Part shown: piece after piece, positions 1-7,722 of the stretch
How the letters are laid out: every line of letters starts with the position of its first letter
How positions within the stretch are numbered: position 1 is the stretch's first letter
NCBI RefSeq assembly: GCF_009184865.1
Contig: NZ_CP045096.1
Location: 2,666,001-2,730,000 of the forward strand
Source: Streptomyces phaeolivaceus
GTDB taxonomy: Bacteria > Actinomycetota > Actinomycetes > Streptomycetales > Streptomycetaceae
Direction of reading: 5' to 3'
Length of the DNA: 64,000 nucleotides
Notes under the pieces: model-generated
Told to the model about the DNA's origin: nothing
The model's database searches: none
The model's input: only the letters and a program-made list of their open reading frames with translations
Program-made: the position numbers and the translations under genes

Positions 1-585
1 GATGAGCCGCATCCCGTCCAGCTCCCGGCCCTCCACCCGTTCCCGTCCGGCGAGTTCGTCGTCGGCGCGGACGGCGAGCACCCAGGGCAGTTCCGCGACG
101 GCCCGCTGTTCGATGCCACGGACGGCGGGCCCCAGGGTCAGCCACGACAGGTCGAGGTCCCGGGTCGGGTCGGCCAGCGCGTCACAGCAGCCGGCGCTCG
201 ACCGTACGGTCTGGAACTCCAGGCCCACGTCCGGGTAGGAGCGCCGGAAGTCGACGATGCCCTGCGCCATGAAGTGCCGCACGGTCGTACCGCCGGTCGC
301 GATCCGTACGACCCCGCCGTCGCCGCGCACCATCTCGGCCAGCCGGCGCAGCGCGAGGTCGAGCCCGGTGATGCCCTCGGCCGCGGCCTCCTGGAGCACC
401 CGTCCGGCCCGGGTGGGCACGACCCCCCGGGCCTGCCGCTCGACCAGCCCGACGCCGACTTCCCGCTCCAGCCGCCGTACGTGCTGGCTCACCGCCGACT
501 GGGTGCAGCCCAGCTCCCGGGCCACCGCGCTGAGGCTCCCGGCCCGGCAGACGGCGACGAAGACACGGAGATCGTCGAGGGTCAT
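1..585 (-). CDS. LysR-family transcriptional regulator (C-terminus cut by window edge)
   Basis: DNA-binding regulator. The reading frame starts at ATG 585 and runs open to base 1 (195 codons visible, no stop). The N-terminus (MTLDDLRVFVAVCRAGSLSA) is a textbook LysR winged-helix start, followed by the recognition helix region with CTQSAVSQHVRRLE at about residues 28-41. The remainder is the beginning of the periplasmic-binding-like effector domain; its last third is missing. It is divergent from a small hypothetical gene at 739, and a strong inverted repeat (595-627) lies directly upstream of the start, so autoregulation is likely. Effector and targets cannot be read from the sequence. Confidence 0.9.
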   Translation of the reverse strand, partial: MTLDDLRVFVAVCRAGSLSAVARELGCTQSAVSQHVRRLEREVGVGLVERQARGVVPTRAGRVLQEAAAEGITGLDLALRRLAEMVRGDGGVVRIATGGTTVRHFMAQGIVDFRRSYPDVGLEFQTVRSSAGCCDALADPTRDLDLSWLTLGPAVRGIEQRAVAELPWVLAVRADDELAGRERVEGRELDGMRLI

Positions 586-594
586 GGCAGGACG

Positions 595-627
595 ATACCC
601 AAGATGCCCAAGGTGGACCTTGGGTAT
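595..627. promoter_or_regulatory. Probable LysR operator between divergent genes
   Basis: Two nested inverted repeats: outer arms atacccaag (595-603) and cttgggtat (619-627), and inner arms cccaagg (607-613) and ccttggg (618-624). The site ends 10 bp upstream of the LysR start codon. LysR proteins usually bind interrupted dyads next to their own promoter, so this is the natural binding site; the assignment is inference. Confidence 0.6.
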
Positions 628-738
628 GGAGCCGCCCTCCAAGCAGTCCCTCCTCCCGTCCACCCGTTCGAATGAACCCATGCCCGAAGTGACAGAAGGA
701 ACTCGCATCCCAAATTCGAACAGGCGTACCATTGCCGC

Positions 739-1065
739 GTGGCCAAGACCTATGACTTCCCCAGTGACCTCCTCGCCGGTCAGGAGGAGCTGCATCAGGT
801 CCGGGCCGAGCTCCTGGCACTGCTGAAGCGGCTGCCCTGGTCGGTCGACCCCCTGGACGGATTCAGTGACGACAACGGCTGGCGGAAGATCGAACGCCCC
901 GCCTCCCCGGGCTGGACGCCCGACGAGCAGGCCGAGGTCGAGAAGCTCCGCGAACGGGAACGCGAGCTGGCGGTCTTCGTGAGCTGCCACCGCTTCTGGG
1001 CGGAGGTCGCCACCGAGGAGAAGGTCGAGGCCCGCACGCGTCTGAAGCACGTGCGCGAGTCCTGA
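739..1065 (+). CDS. Conserved hypothetical protein, small and charged
   Basis: A 108-residue acidic/basic protein starting with GTG at 739. It has no signal peptide or membrane segment. The second half (about residues 60-100) is rich in Glu, Arg and Lys and probably forms one long helix. I do not recognise a named domain, although the composition and size match small cytosolic proteins that are common in Streptomyces. It is divergent from the LysR gene and could be under its control. The stop codon lies only 5 bp from the 3' junction of the group II intron on the other strand, so the intron separates it from whatever originally followed. Confidence 0.6.
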   Translation: MAKTYDFPSDLLAGQEELHQVRAELLALLKRLPWSVDPLDGFSDDNGWRKIERPASPGWTPDEQAEVEKLRERERELAVFVSCHRFWAEVATEEKVEARTRLKHVRES

Positions 1066-1071
1066 CCCCGG

Positions 1072-2990
1072 ATCGGGTAGGAGGGACGGGTCGCCCGTCC
1101 CTCCTCCCACACCACCGGACATGCGGGTCACGCATCCGGCGGTTCACCAAGCTGGTCTCAACCGTTGCCAGGTCGGCTTGAGCATCTTCAGGCCCAGGTC
1201 GTCCCAGTAGGAGATGGGCAGTGCCCTGTCCAGAACAGGTGACTTCGCGACCCGCCAGTAGCCTTTGCTGCTGGCCGCCCATTCCCGAGCATCACGCTCA
1301 CCGATCCCGAGCGCCCGCAGGTTACGACGTCTGGTCGCGTACCGTTTCCATTCCTTCCAGCGGATCTGCCGCATCCTGCGACGGAACCACTTGTCCAGCT
1401 CCTGGAACACCTTGGGAGTGTCCGCGAGCTGGAAGTAGCCCATCCAGCCTGTGGTGAAGCGGTTGATCTGCGCGATGCGGTCAGCCATCGCAACGCTCCA
1501 CCGGCGCGAGGTCAGCTCCTTGAGCCGAACCTTCAGGCGTTCGACCGCCTTCGGGTCGACCCGGACCCTGACCTTCCCACCCCGGACAAAGTAGAAGCCG
1601 AACCCCAGCATCGTCATGACGGAAGCTGGGACCACCTTCGACTTCACCCGGTTGACCTTCAGTTTCAGCCGCTGCTCGACCACGGCCGTGACCGAGTCGA
1701 GCACCCTCTGAGCAGCCCGCCTGCTCCGCACGAAGATCCGCAGATCGTCGGCGTAACGTGCGAACCGGTGACCGCGCCTGAACAGTTCCCGGTCCAGGTC
1801 GTCGAGCATGATGTTCGACAGGACGGGCGAGAGCGGGGAGCCCTGCGGGGTCCCCTCCCTGCCCGGCGTCTTCACGCCGTCCACCATGACCCCGGCTTCC
1901 AGATACCTGCGAACCAGCTTCAGGACCCTGCGGTCAGTGACCTTGCGCGCGACCCGTGCCATCAGGACATCGTGCTGGACCCGGTCGAAGAACCGGTCCA
2001 GATCAAGGTCCACGACCCACCGGTTGCCGTCCTCGATGGCACGCCGCGCGACCCTGACCGCCTGATGGGCGGACCGGCCGGGACGGAACCCGAAGGACGA
2101 CCCCGAAAAACCAGGGTCGAAAATGGGCACGAGCACCTGCGCGACGGCCTGCTGGATCAAGCGGTCCAGCACCCGCGGCACCCCCAGCATCCGCTCACCG
2201 CCGCCAGGCTTCGGGATGATCACCTGACGGACCGGCGCCGGCCGGTAGATGCCCGCATCGAGTTCGGCCCGGACCTCGGGCCAGTGCACCGCGATCCACG
2301 GCCTGAGTTCGGCCGTGGTCATACCGTCCACCCCGGGAGCACCCCGGTTCACCTCGACACGGTTGAGCGCCGCGAGCAGGTTCTCCTTCGAGAGCATCAA
2401 CTCCCAAAGCGAGGAACGCTGTTCGCGGTGAACGTCCTCCGTGGAGTGCGCCGACCGGCCACTACGCTCCGCCGTGGGCTCCGCCGGATGCACCGGCTCC
2501 TCCCCCCGCGGCACCGCCGAAGCAGTGTTGCTGCGGTCCCTGTGACCAGCACGAGCAACCACCACATCACCCGTTCCACTCGATGTTCAGCCCTTCCCAG
2601 CCACCGTGCCCATCCCGGCTGGTACTACGGCCTCTGCTGACTTCTGCCCGGTCAGCCCGCACCTTCCAGCACGGACCGTCGGCGCGGCGACATCTTCAGC
2701 ACAACCGACACCCGGACAGATCTCCCCAGGTAAGAACGATCACTGTCCCTGGATCCCCGCCGCGTCTACGCACTGGCCTTCTTGGCGGTGACGGGCTTCA
2801 CCTTCGCGTGCAGGCTCACCCGACCAGTACGCCTCATACACGGTTCGTGTTCCTCGGTACCCAGGTCTCGCCTCGGGCTTCCTCCAGACCCCACCTCACG
2901 ATGACGCCCTTGCCTCCGGCTCGGGGTTAGCACCACCTCTTCCCCCAGGGGACTTCCACCCCCAAGCAACCGCCCATGCTGGGCGCACAC
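1072..2990 (-). mobile_element. Group IIC intron, complete copy (about 1.92 kb)
   Basis: Retroelement made of a catalytic RNA and a reverse transcriptase gene. On the minus strand the 5' end reads GTGTGCGCCC (2990-2981), the group II GUGYG consensus, followed by about 425 bp of structured RNA, then the RT gene. Behind the RT stop is a domain V-like hairpin (arms ACCGCCGGA and TCCGGTGGT, about 1108-1143) and a domain VI-like hairpin made by GGAGGGACGG and CCGTCCCTCC (1081-1107). The 3' end near GAT is set by comparison with the second copy at 62570: identity stops at base 1071. No HNH endonuclease is encoded, as expected for class C. It sits directly after a terminator hairpin, the usual IIC target. 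Confidence 0.9.
1144..2565 (-). CDS. ltrA: Group II intron reverse transcriptase/maturase
   Basis: Multifunctional protein (473 residues from GTG 2565) that helps the intron RNA fold and splice and copies it into DNA. RT fingers-palm blocks are clear: IIPKPGGGERMLGVP (block 1), FGFRPGRSAHQAV (block 3), DLDLDRFFDRVQHDVL (block 4, catalytic Asp), TPQGSPLSPVLSNIML, and the YADD catalytic box at about residue 271. A maturase (GIIM-like, X) domain with GYW and W-rich C-terminus follows. There is no DNA-binding/HNH extension, which fits the IIC class. It differs from the second copy in the window by one silent change (base 2116 versus 63614). Likely active. Confidence 0.95.
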   Translation of the reverse strand: MVVARAGHRDRSNTASAVPRGEEPVHPAEPTAERSGRSAHSTEDVHREQRSSLWELMLSKENLLAALNRVEVNRGAPGVDGMTTAELRPWIAVHWPEVRAELDAGIYRPAPVRQVIIPKPGGGERMLGVPRVLDRLIQQAVAQVLVPIFDPGFSGSSFGFRPGRSAHQAVRVARRAIEDGNRWVVDLDLDRFFDRVQHDVLMARVARKVTDRRVLKLVRRYLEAGVMVDGVKTPGREGTPQGSPLSPVLSNIMLDDLDRELFRRGHRFARYADDLRIFVRSRRAAQRVLDSVTAVVEQRLKLKVNRVKSKVVPASVMTMLGFGFYFVRGGKVRVRVDPKAVERLKVRLKELTSRRWSVAMADRIAQINRFTTGWMGYFQLADTPKVFQELDKWFRRRMRQIRWKEWKRYATRRRNLRALGIGERDAREWAASSKGYWRVAKSPVLDRALPISYWDDLGLKMLKPTWQRLRPAW

Positions 2991-2993
2991 GCA

Positions 2994-3028
2994 CGAAGAC
3001 CCCGGCCGTGGACCGGCCGGGGTCTTCG
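2994..3028 (-). terminator. Terminator of tRNA-Val and intron insertion site
   Basis: A perfect 15-bp stem (2994-3008 with 3014-3028) and a 5-nt loop, immediately downstream of the tRNA on the same strand. The group II intron starts 4 bp beyond the stem (2990). Class IIC introns recognise exactly this kind of hairpin, so the arrangement supports both assignments. Confidence 0.85.
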
Positions 3029-3039
3029 TCGCCTACGGG

Positions 3040-3111
<72 letters not shown>

Positions 3112-3307
3112 GAGTACGAGCCGACAGCCTACATTGCGCGAGGCGGTGCCCGGCAAACCAGTAACCGGGGGTTTTCCCCACCCCCGATCCGGGAGCGGCC
3201 CGGATCCCCCTGAACTCCCATGCTCCGTACGGTCTGAAGGACAGCGAAGAACAGCGCGGGACAGCGCGGTTCAGCGGCTCGGGACCAAGCCCCAGGGGGA
3301 GATCGTC

Positions 3308-4120
3308 ATGGCACGTACGGCACGTACGGCTCGTACGACACACACGGCACGTACGACGCGCAGGTCACGTACGGGAGCGGTGGCCGTCGCCGGGCTCGCC
3401 GTCGCGCTCATGGCGTCCGTCGCCGCGTGCGGGGCCGATGCCTCGGCGGACCGGGAGCCGGAGCGGCGGAGCTTCGCGCTCGACGGACGGACGCTCACGG
3501 TCGACTCGGACGACTCCGCGCTGGAACTGGTCGCGGCGGACGTGGACGAGGTCGAGGTGACCCGGTGGTTCGAGGGGCGGGTCATGGTCGGTGGGAAGCC
3601 TCGGGTGACCTGGGAGATGAAGGACGACCGGCTGAAGCTGCGGGTGGAGTGCTCCGGCATGGTCGCCGACTGCGCGGCCAGGCACCGGATCGAGGTGCCG
3701 CGCGGGGTCGCCGTCGCCGTGACGAGCGACGACGGCAGTGTGACCGCCAAGGGCTTCGCGGAGCCGCTGGAGGTGCGGTCGGCCGACGGTGCCGTACGGG
3801 TCGCCGACTCCACCGGGCCGCTGGAGCTGCACACCGACGACGGTTCGGTGCGGGCGCTGGACGTGGAGTCGCGGAGCGTCAAGGTGAGCACGAAGGACGG
3901 TTCGGTCAAGCTCGAACTCGGCGTCGTACCGGACCTGGTGGAGACCCTCAGCGACGACGGCTCGATCAGTATCGCCTTGCCGCGCGACACCTCGTACCGG
4001 GTCGAGACCGGCAGCGACGACGGTTCCGTGGAGGTGTCGGTGCCGCGTGACGAGCGCAGCTCCCATGTGGTGACCGCCCACAGCCAGGACGGTTCGGTGA
4101 AGGTGCGGAACGTGGACTGA
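3308..4120 (+). CDS. DUF4097-type beta-repeat lipoprotein
   Basis: Predicted surface lipoprotein of 270 residues. ATG 3308 was chosen because a good ribosome site (agggggag) ends 6 bp upstream; an in-frame ATG at 3134 would add an unlikely leader overlapping the tRNA region. The N-terminus is Arg/Thr-rich, then a hydrophobic stretch ends in a lipobox with Cys at about 41. The mature part consists of seven short beta-strand repeats, each marked by a DDGS-like turn (DDGSV, ADGAV, KDGSV, QDGSV), the hallmark of DUF4097/adhesin-like beta-helix proteins. Its function is unknown; a structural or sensing role in the envelope is plausible. The first codons are 9-bp repeats (see findings). Confidence 0.8.
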   Translation: MARTARTARTTHTARTTRRSRTGAVAVAGLAVALMASVAACGADASADREPERRSFALDGRTLTVDSDDSALELVAADVDEVEVTRWFEGRVMVGGKPRVTWEMKDDRLKLRVECSGMVADCAARHRIEVPRGVAVAVTSDDGSVTAKGFAEPLEVRSADGAVRVADSTGPLELHTDDGSVRALDVESRSVKVSTKDGSVKLELGVVPDLVETLSDDGSISIALPRDTSYRVETGSDDGSVEVSVPRDERSSHVVTAHSQDGSVKVRNVD

Positions 4121-4165
4121 GCGCCGTCCGGGAAGCTCGAACCGATCGCCCCGTGTTTTCGTCCT

Positions 4166-4193
4166 TGACCGGTGGGAGAATGGGCACCGGTCA
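4166..4193. terminator. Inverted repeat behind the DUF4097 gene
   Basis: Arms tgaccggtg (4166-4174) and caccggtca (4185-4193) around a 10-nt loop, 45 bp after the stop. It could terminate the lipoprotein transcript or lie in the leader of the next gene, whose start is at 4221. Confidence 0.4.
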
Positions 4194-4220
4194 GGGCGGA
4201 TGACAGCACGGGAGAGGGAT

Positions 4221-5717
4221 GTGACGGCGACACCTGCAGAGCCGTACACGCCGAGTGCGCCGAGCGCACGACACACCCACAGCCGTGCACCACGACCAGA
4301 ACCGCACAACCGGGCACCACGACCAGAACCGCACAACCGGGCACCACGACCGGAACCGGGCAGCCGCGCGCCACGACCGGAGTCCTACCGCCGTCGCTCC
4401 CCCGTCCGGGACGCCGTGGCCCTCCTCGCGCTCCCCCTGCTCGCCGCCCTCGTCCTGCCCGCGGCCTTCGCCGGAGGCGGTACGCGGCGGTGGTTCGGGG
4501 GCCGGGCCGAGGGGCAGCGGGCCGAGGCGCAGGCGGCGAAGGACGCGGCGGCGGCGGCGTTCTACGAGCTGGACACCGCACAGCGGGATCTGCGGATCTC
4601 GATAGAGACGATCACGGCGGTGGACGACTCCCCGGGCGCCCGCCGGGCGGCGGACGGCTTCGCGGCGCTGGGCCGGCGGATCGACGAGGTCAGCCACCAG
4701 TACATCAACGCCGTCGACGCCCATGACCTGGACCGGGACGATCTGGAGGCGTCGGCGGCCTCCCGGGCGCGCGCCGAGCTGACGGCGGCCAAGGAGGAGC
4801 TGGGGCGGGTCAAGCAGGAGCTGGACCGGTTCGCCCAGGGGCTCGGCCCGCTGCTCGGCACCGCCGAGACCCAGCTGGCCCGCCTGGTCCCGGCGGTGGA
4901 GCGCGCCCGGCAGGGCCTGCTGGCCGCCTCGAACGCGCTGGACGCCGTACGGGGTTCGGGGCTGAAGGCCGACGATCTCGCCGCCCGGCTCGCGGCCCTC
5001 GCGCCGGAGCTGACCAAGCTGAACCAGGGGGCGGGGCAGCACGGCGTGCGGGAGACGCTGGAGCGGGCCGACCGGGTCGTGCGCGAGGCGGAGGCGGTGC
5101 GGGCGGAGGCCGAGCGGCTGCCGGAGAAGGCCGCCGAGATCGATCACCGGCTGGTGTCGCTGCGTACCCGCGCGGAGGCGCTGGGCACCCGGGCGGGCCA
5201 GGTGCCGCAGGTGCTGAGCGAGCTGCGGCGGCGGTTCGTGGCGGCCTGCTGGCAGGACCTCCAGCAGGTGCCGGACCAGGCCGCGCGGGACGTCGAGCAG
5301 GCGCAGCTGAAGCTGCGGGAGGCGCGGGCCGCGCGGGACGAGCAGCGCTGGCCGGACGCGACCTCGCTGCTGTCGACGGTCCGGGCGCTGCTGAACCACA
5401 CCGACGAGGCGGTCTCGGCGGCCGGTGACCGGCTGCGGCGGCTGAACGCCGTGCAGAAGGACCCGCAGCAGGAGATCGACCGGACCAGGTTCGCGATCCG
5501 GGACGCCCAGCGGCTGGCCATGACCGGGCGCTCCACGCCGGAGCCGCGCCATGCCCGTCCGCTGGACGACTCCGTGGGCCGGCTGGACCGGGCGATCGCC
5601 ACGCTGGAGGGGCGTCACCCCGACTACTGGCACTTTCTGACGGAGACCGAGGCGGTGCGGCAGAACGTGGGGCGTGTGGTGGATCTGATCCGCAAGGAGC
5701 GTGGGGCGGGGGCCTGA
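4221..5717 (+). CDS. Membrane-anchored coiled-coil protein of unknown function
   Basis: Protein of 498 residues from GTG 4221, preceded by gggagaggg; an alternative ATG at 4200 adds seven residues. The first 60 residues are disordered and contain four imperfect copies of an RAPRPEP repeat. One hydrophobic segment (about 64-85) should cross the membrane. The remaining 400 residues are almost entirely helical, Ala/Glu/Arg-rich heptads with few breaks, i.e. a long coiled coil. I see no enzyme motif. The architecture resembles structural or scaffold proteins, but no family name is justified. It lies between an envelope lipoprotein and a DUF4383 membrane protein in the same direction. Confidence 0.6.
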   Translation: MTATPAEPYTPSAPSARHTHSRAPRPEPHNRAPRPEPHNRAPRPEPGSRAPRPESYRRRSPVRDAVALLALPLLAALVLPAAFAGGGTRRWFGGRAEGQRAEAQAAKDAAAAAFYELDTAQRDLRISIETITAVDDSPGARRAADGFAALGRRIDEVSHQYINAVDAHDLDRDDLEASAASRARAELTAAKEELGRVKQELDRFAQGLGPLLGTAETQLARLVPAVERARQGLLAASNALDAVRGSGLKADDLAARLAALAPELTKLNQGAGQHGVRETLERADRVVREAEAVRAEAERLPEKAAEIDHRLVSLRTRAEALGTRAGQVPQVLSELRRRFVAACWQDLQQVPDQAARDVEQAQLKLREARAARDEQRWPDATSLLSTVRALLNHTDEAVSAAGDRLRRLNAVQKDPQQEIDRTRFAIRDAQRLAMTGRSTPEPRHARPLDDSVGRLDRAIATLEGRHPDYWHFLTETEAVRQNVGRVVDLIRKERGAGA

Positions 5718-5847
5718 GTTCCACGGCCTCGTCCTCGGGCCCCGGACGGGCCGGATCCGCGCGGGGTTGCCCGCCCGAGCGGCCCGGCGGATGCTGAGGA
5801 GGTAGGCAGGCAGGCCTCCGCTCATGCTCGCGCGATGGGAGGCGGAC

Positions 5848-6426
5848 ATGGCCACACATGCCACGCACACGGTGCGTCCGGGCAAGGGTCGGCACGCGGG
5901 TTCCCGACGGCGGATCAGGATCGACGAGCATCTGCCCGTCGATCATCGGCTCAGCAGGGTCTACCGGTTCGGGGCCGGCCTGATGGGGCTGTTCCTGGTC
6001 GTCTTCGGCGTCCTCGGCCTGATCGACAAGGTGGGCTGGTTCGACACCGGCGGCGACGAGGTCGTGGGGCTGAACACCAACGGCACGCTGAGCGTGCTGT
6101 CGATCGCCGTGGGGCTGCTGCTGCTCGTCGGCATGGTGATCGGCGGGAACTTCGCCTCCACGCTGAACATGACCCTGGGCGTCCTGTTCATCCTGAGCGG
6201 CTTCGCCAACATGGCGCTGCTGGACACCGACTCCAACTTCCTGGCGTTCCGCATCCAGAACGTCCTGTTCAGCTTTGTCGTCGGGATCCTGCTGATGACG
6301 TTCGGGATGTACGGCAGGGTCGGCACGGCGCTGCCGCACGACAACCCGTACTGGCGGGCCCGTCACCCGGAACGGGCCGGCGCCCTCCCCGAGTCCGGGA
6401 CGGACGACGGGAAGGGCGCCGGGTGA
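5848..6426 (+). CDS. DUF4383 family integral membrane protein
   Basis: Protein of 192 residues starting at ATG 5848, which has ggaggcgg 3 bp upstream; the ATG at 5824 lacks a ribosome site. A basic N-terminal tail (about 40 residues) is followed by four membrane spans (roughly 48-68, 82-105, 108-128, 133-155), with short loops and a hydrophilic C-terminus. This four-span layout and the GLFLVVFGVLGL-type first span fit DUF4383. The molecular role is unknown. Confidence 0.75.
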   Translation: MATHATHTVRPGKGRHAGSRRRIRIDEHLPVDHRLSRVYRFGAGLMGLFLVVFGVLGLIDKVGWFDTGGDEVVGLNTNGTLSVLSIAVGLLLLVGMVIGGNFASTLNMTLGVLFILSGFANMALLDTDSNFLAFRIQNVLFSFVVGILLMTFGMYGRVGTALPHDNPYWRARHPERAGALPESGTDDGKGAG

Positions 6427-6445
6427 GACACCGTGCTCGCTGGGC

Positions 6446-7588
6446 TCAGGTGCGGTACGCGAAGTAGTTCGCGGTCGGGTACGAGGCGATGACGCTCGCG
6501 ACCGAACGGCGGTAGGTGTCCGCGTCGTGGTACGTCAGGTACGGGACGCCGCTGGAGCTGCGGTAGGTCGTCATCATGGAGTGGTCCTTGGACCCGTCCT
6601 TGTCGAAGTCGACCTGCATCACGTCGCCGACGTCCATCTGGTAGACGTTCGCGAGCGCGGTGGTCCGCTTGGCGGTCTGGGTGAACCAGGACCACTCGTT
6701 GACGCCTATCCAGGCGTCGGCCGTACCGTTCGAGGCGTAGTACCAGGTGTCGTACTCCTCGGGCGTGACCGTGGAGATCTGCTTCCAGCCGCCCGCCAGG
6801 AGGCCCTGGCTGAGGTAGTTGGTGCAGTCGCCGCCCGCGGAGTTGTACTTGCGGTACGCCGGGTTGTAGTTCTTCCAGTACTTCTCGGTGTACGTGGCCA
6901 TCGCCCTGTAGTCGTAGGCGCCGCCGGTGAGCGTCTTCGGCTTGGGGGCCGGGTTGGGCGTGGTGGCCGCCTTGGGGGCCTGGTGCACGGCCATCGTGGA
7001 GCGGCTGAGCTTGGCGTCCGCCGAGGCGGTCACGGGCTCGTTGATGCGCGGGGCGCCGCCGTCCGTGGAACGCATCGCGGTGAGCTGCCAGGTGCCGTTC
7101 GCCTGCGCGGTGAAGGTCAGCACGTGGTGCGCGTCGAAACCGGTGGAGGCGGGCTCGTCGCCGCGTATCTTCTTGTACTTGAGGCTCGTGGTCTCGGTGA
7201 CCTTGACCGTGGCCTTCTTGCCCTTGACCGTGGCGCCGTCGACGGTGACCTTCGTGTCCGCCGAGGTGTAGGCCTCGCCCAGCCCGGCCAGGCGGGACTT
7301 GGTGCCCTTGAGGGCGGTCAGCTTGCCGTCCTCGGACTTCTTCTGAGCTGCGGACAGCTGGACGCCACCGGTGGGCTTGAGCGCCTTGCGGGCGGCCTTG
7401 CTGCCGAGCAGGACGGCGGTGCGGTCGGTGAGCACGTTGTCCGCGACACGACCGAAGGCGTCCTTGGTGGCCTTGGTGACCTTGGGCGTCGACGCGGCGG
7501 CGTGCGCGGCGGTGACGGGCAGCAGTGCGGATGCCAGCACGGCCGCCGTGAGGGTCGAGCCTGCGAGGCTCAACGTCCTTGATCTCAC
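6446..7588 (-). CDS. Secreted amidase-domain protein (amidase_6 type)
   Basis: Exported protein of 380 residues, GTG start at 7588. The signal peptide has a hydrophobic core and ends in AAHA-A at about 30. A beta-rich N-terminal region (about 40-200) is followed by a Pro/Lys linker and a C-terminal catalytic domain. That domain carries the signature YDYRAMATYTEKYWKNYNP followed by GGDCTNYLSQ, with Cys255 as likely nucleophile, a DHSMM motif and YLTYHDADTYRR near the end supplying His/Asp. The fold is the NlpC/P60-like putative amidase family (PF12671), so cell-wall peptide or amide cleavage is likely; the substrate is not known. Confidence 0.8.
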   Translation of the reverse strand: MRSRTLSLAGSTLTAAVLASALLPVTAAHAAASTPKVTKATKDAFGRVADNVLTDRTAVLLGSKAARKALKPTGGVQLSAAQKKSEDGKLTALKGTKSRLAGLGEAYTSADTKVTVDGATVKGKKATVKVTETTSLKYKKIRGDEPASTGFDAHHVLTFTAQANGTWQLTAMRSTDGGAPRINEPVTASADAKLSRSTMAVHQAPKAATTPNPAPKPKTLTGGAYDYRAMATYTEKYWKNYNPAYRKYNSAGGDCTNYLSQGLLAGGWKQISTVTPEEYDTWYYASNGTADAWIGVNEWSWFTQTAKRTTALANVYQMDVGDVMQVDFDKDGSKDHSMMTTYRSSSGVPYLTYHDADTYRRSVASVIASYPTANYFAYRT

Positions 7589-7641
7589 TGGGAATCTCCT
7601 TGACCCCGGGTTGGTCTTACCCGAGAGACGAATCTTTACAT

Positions 7642-7665
7642 GACCTCCTCAAGAGGAGTGAGGTC
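7642..7665. promoter_or_regulatory. Inverted repeat upstream of the amidase gene
   Basis: Outer arms gacctc and gaggtc enclose an inner hairpin (ctcct/aggag). It lies 54 bp upstream of the amidase start and 58 bp past the stop of the deacetylase gene, so it could be either an operator or a terminator. Confidence 0.35.
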
Positions 7666-7691
7666 GGGGGGAATAACAACTGCGCAACATG

Positions 7692-7709
7692 GGTATTCGC
7701 GCGAATACC
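7692..7709. promoter_or_regulatory. Perfect 18-bp palindrome, possible operator
   Basis: The sequence ggtattcgc followed by its exact complement gcgaatacc, without spacer. It sits 104 bp upstream of the amidase start and 14 bp after the deacetylase stop. No regulator gene is adjacent. Confidence 0.35.
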
Positions 7710-7722
7710 TCGCGACGGTCGC

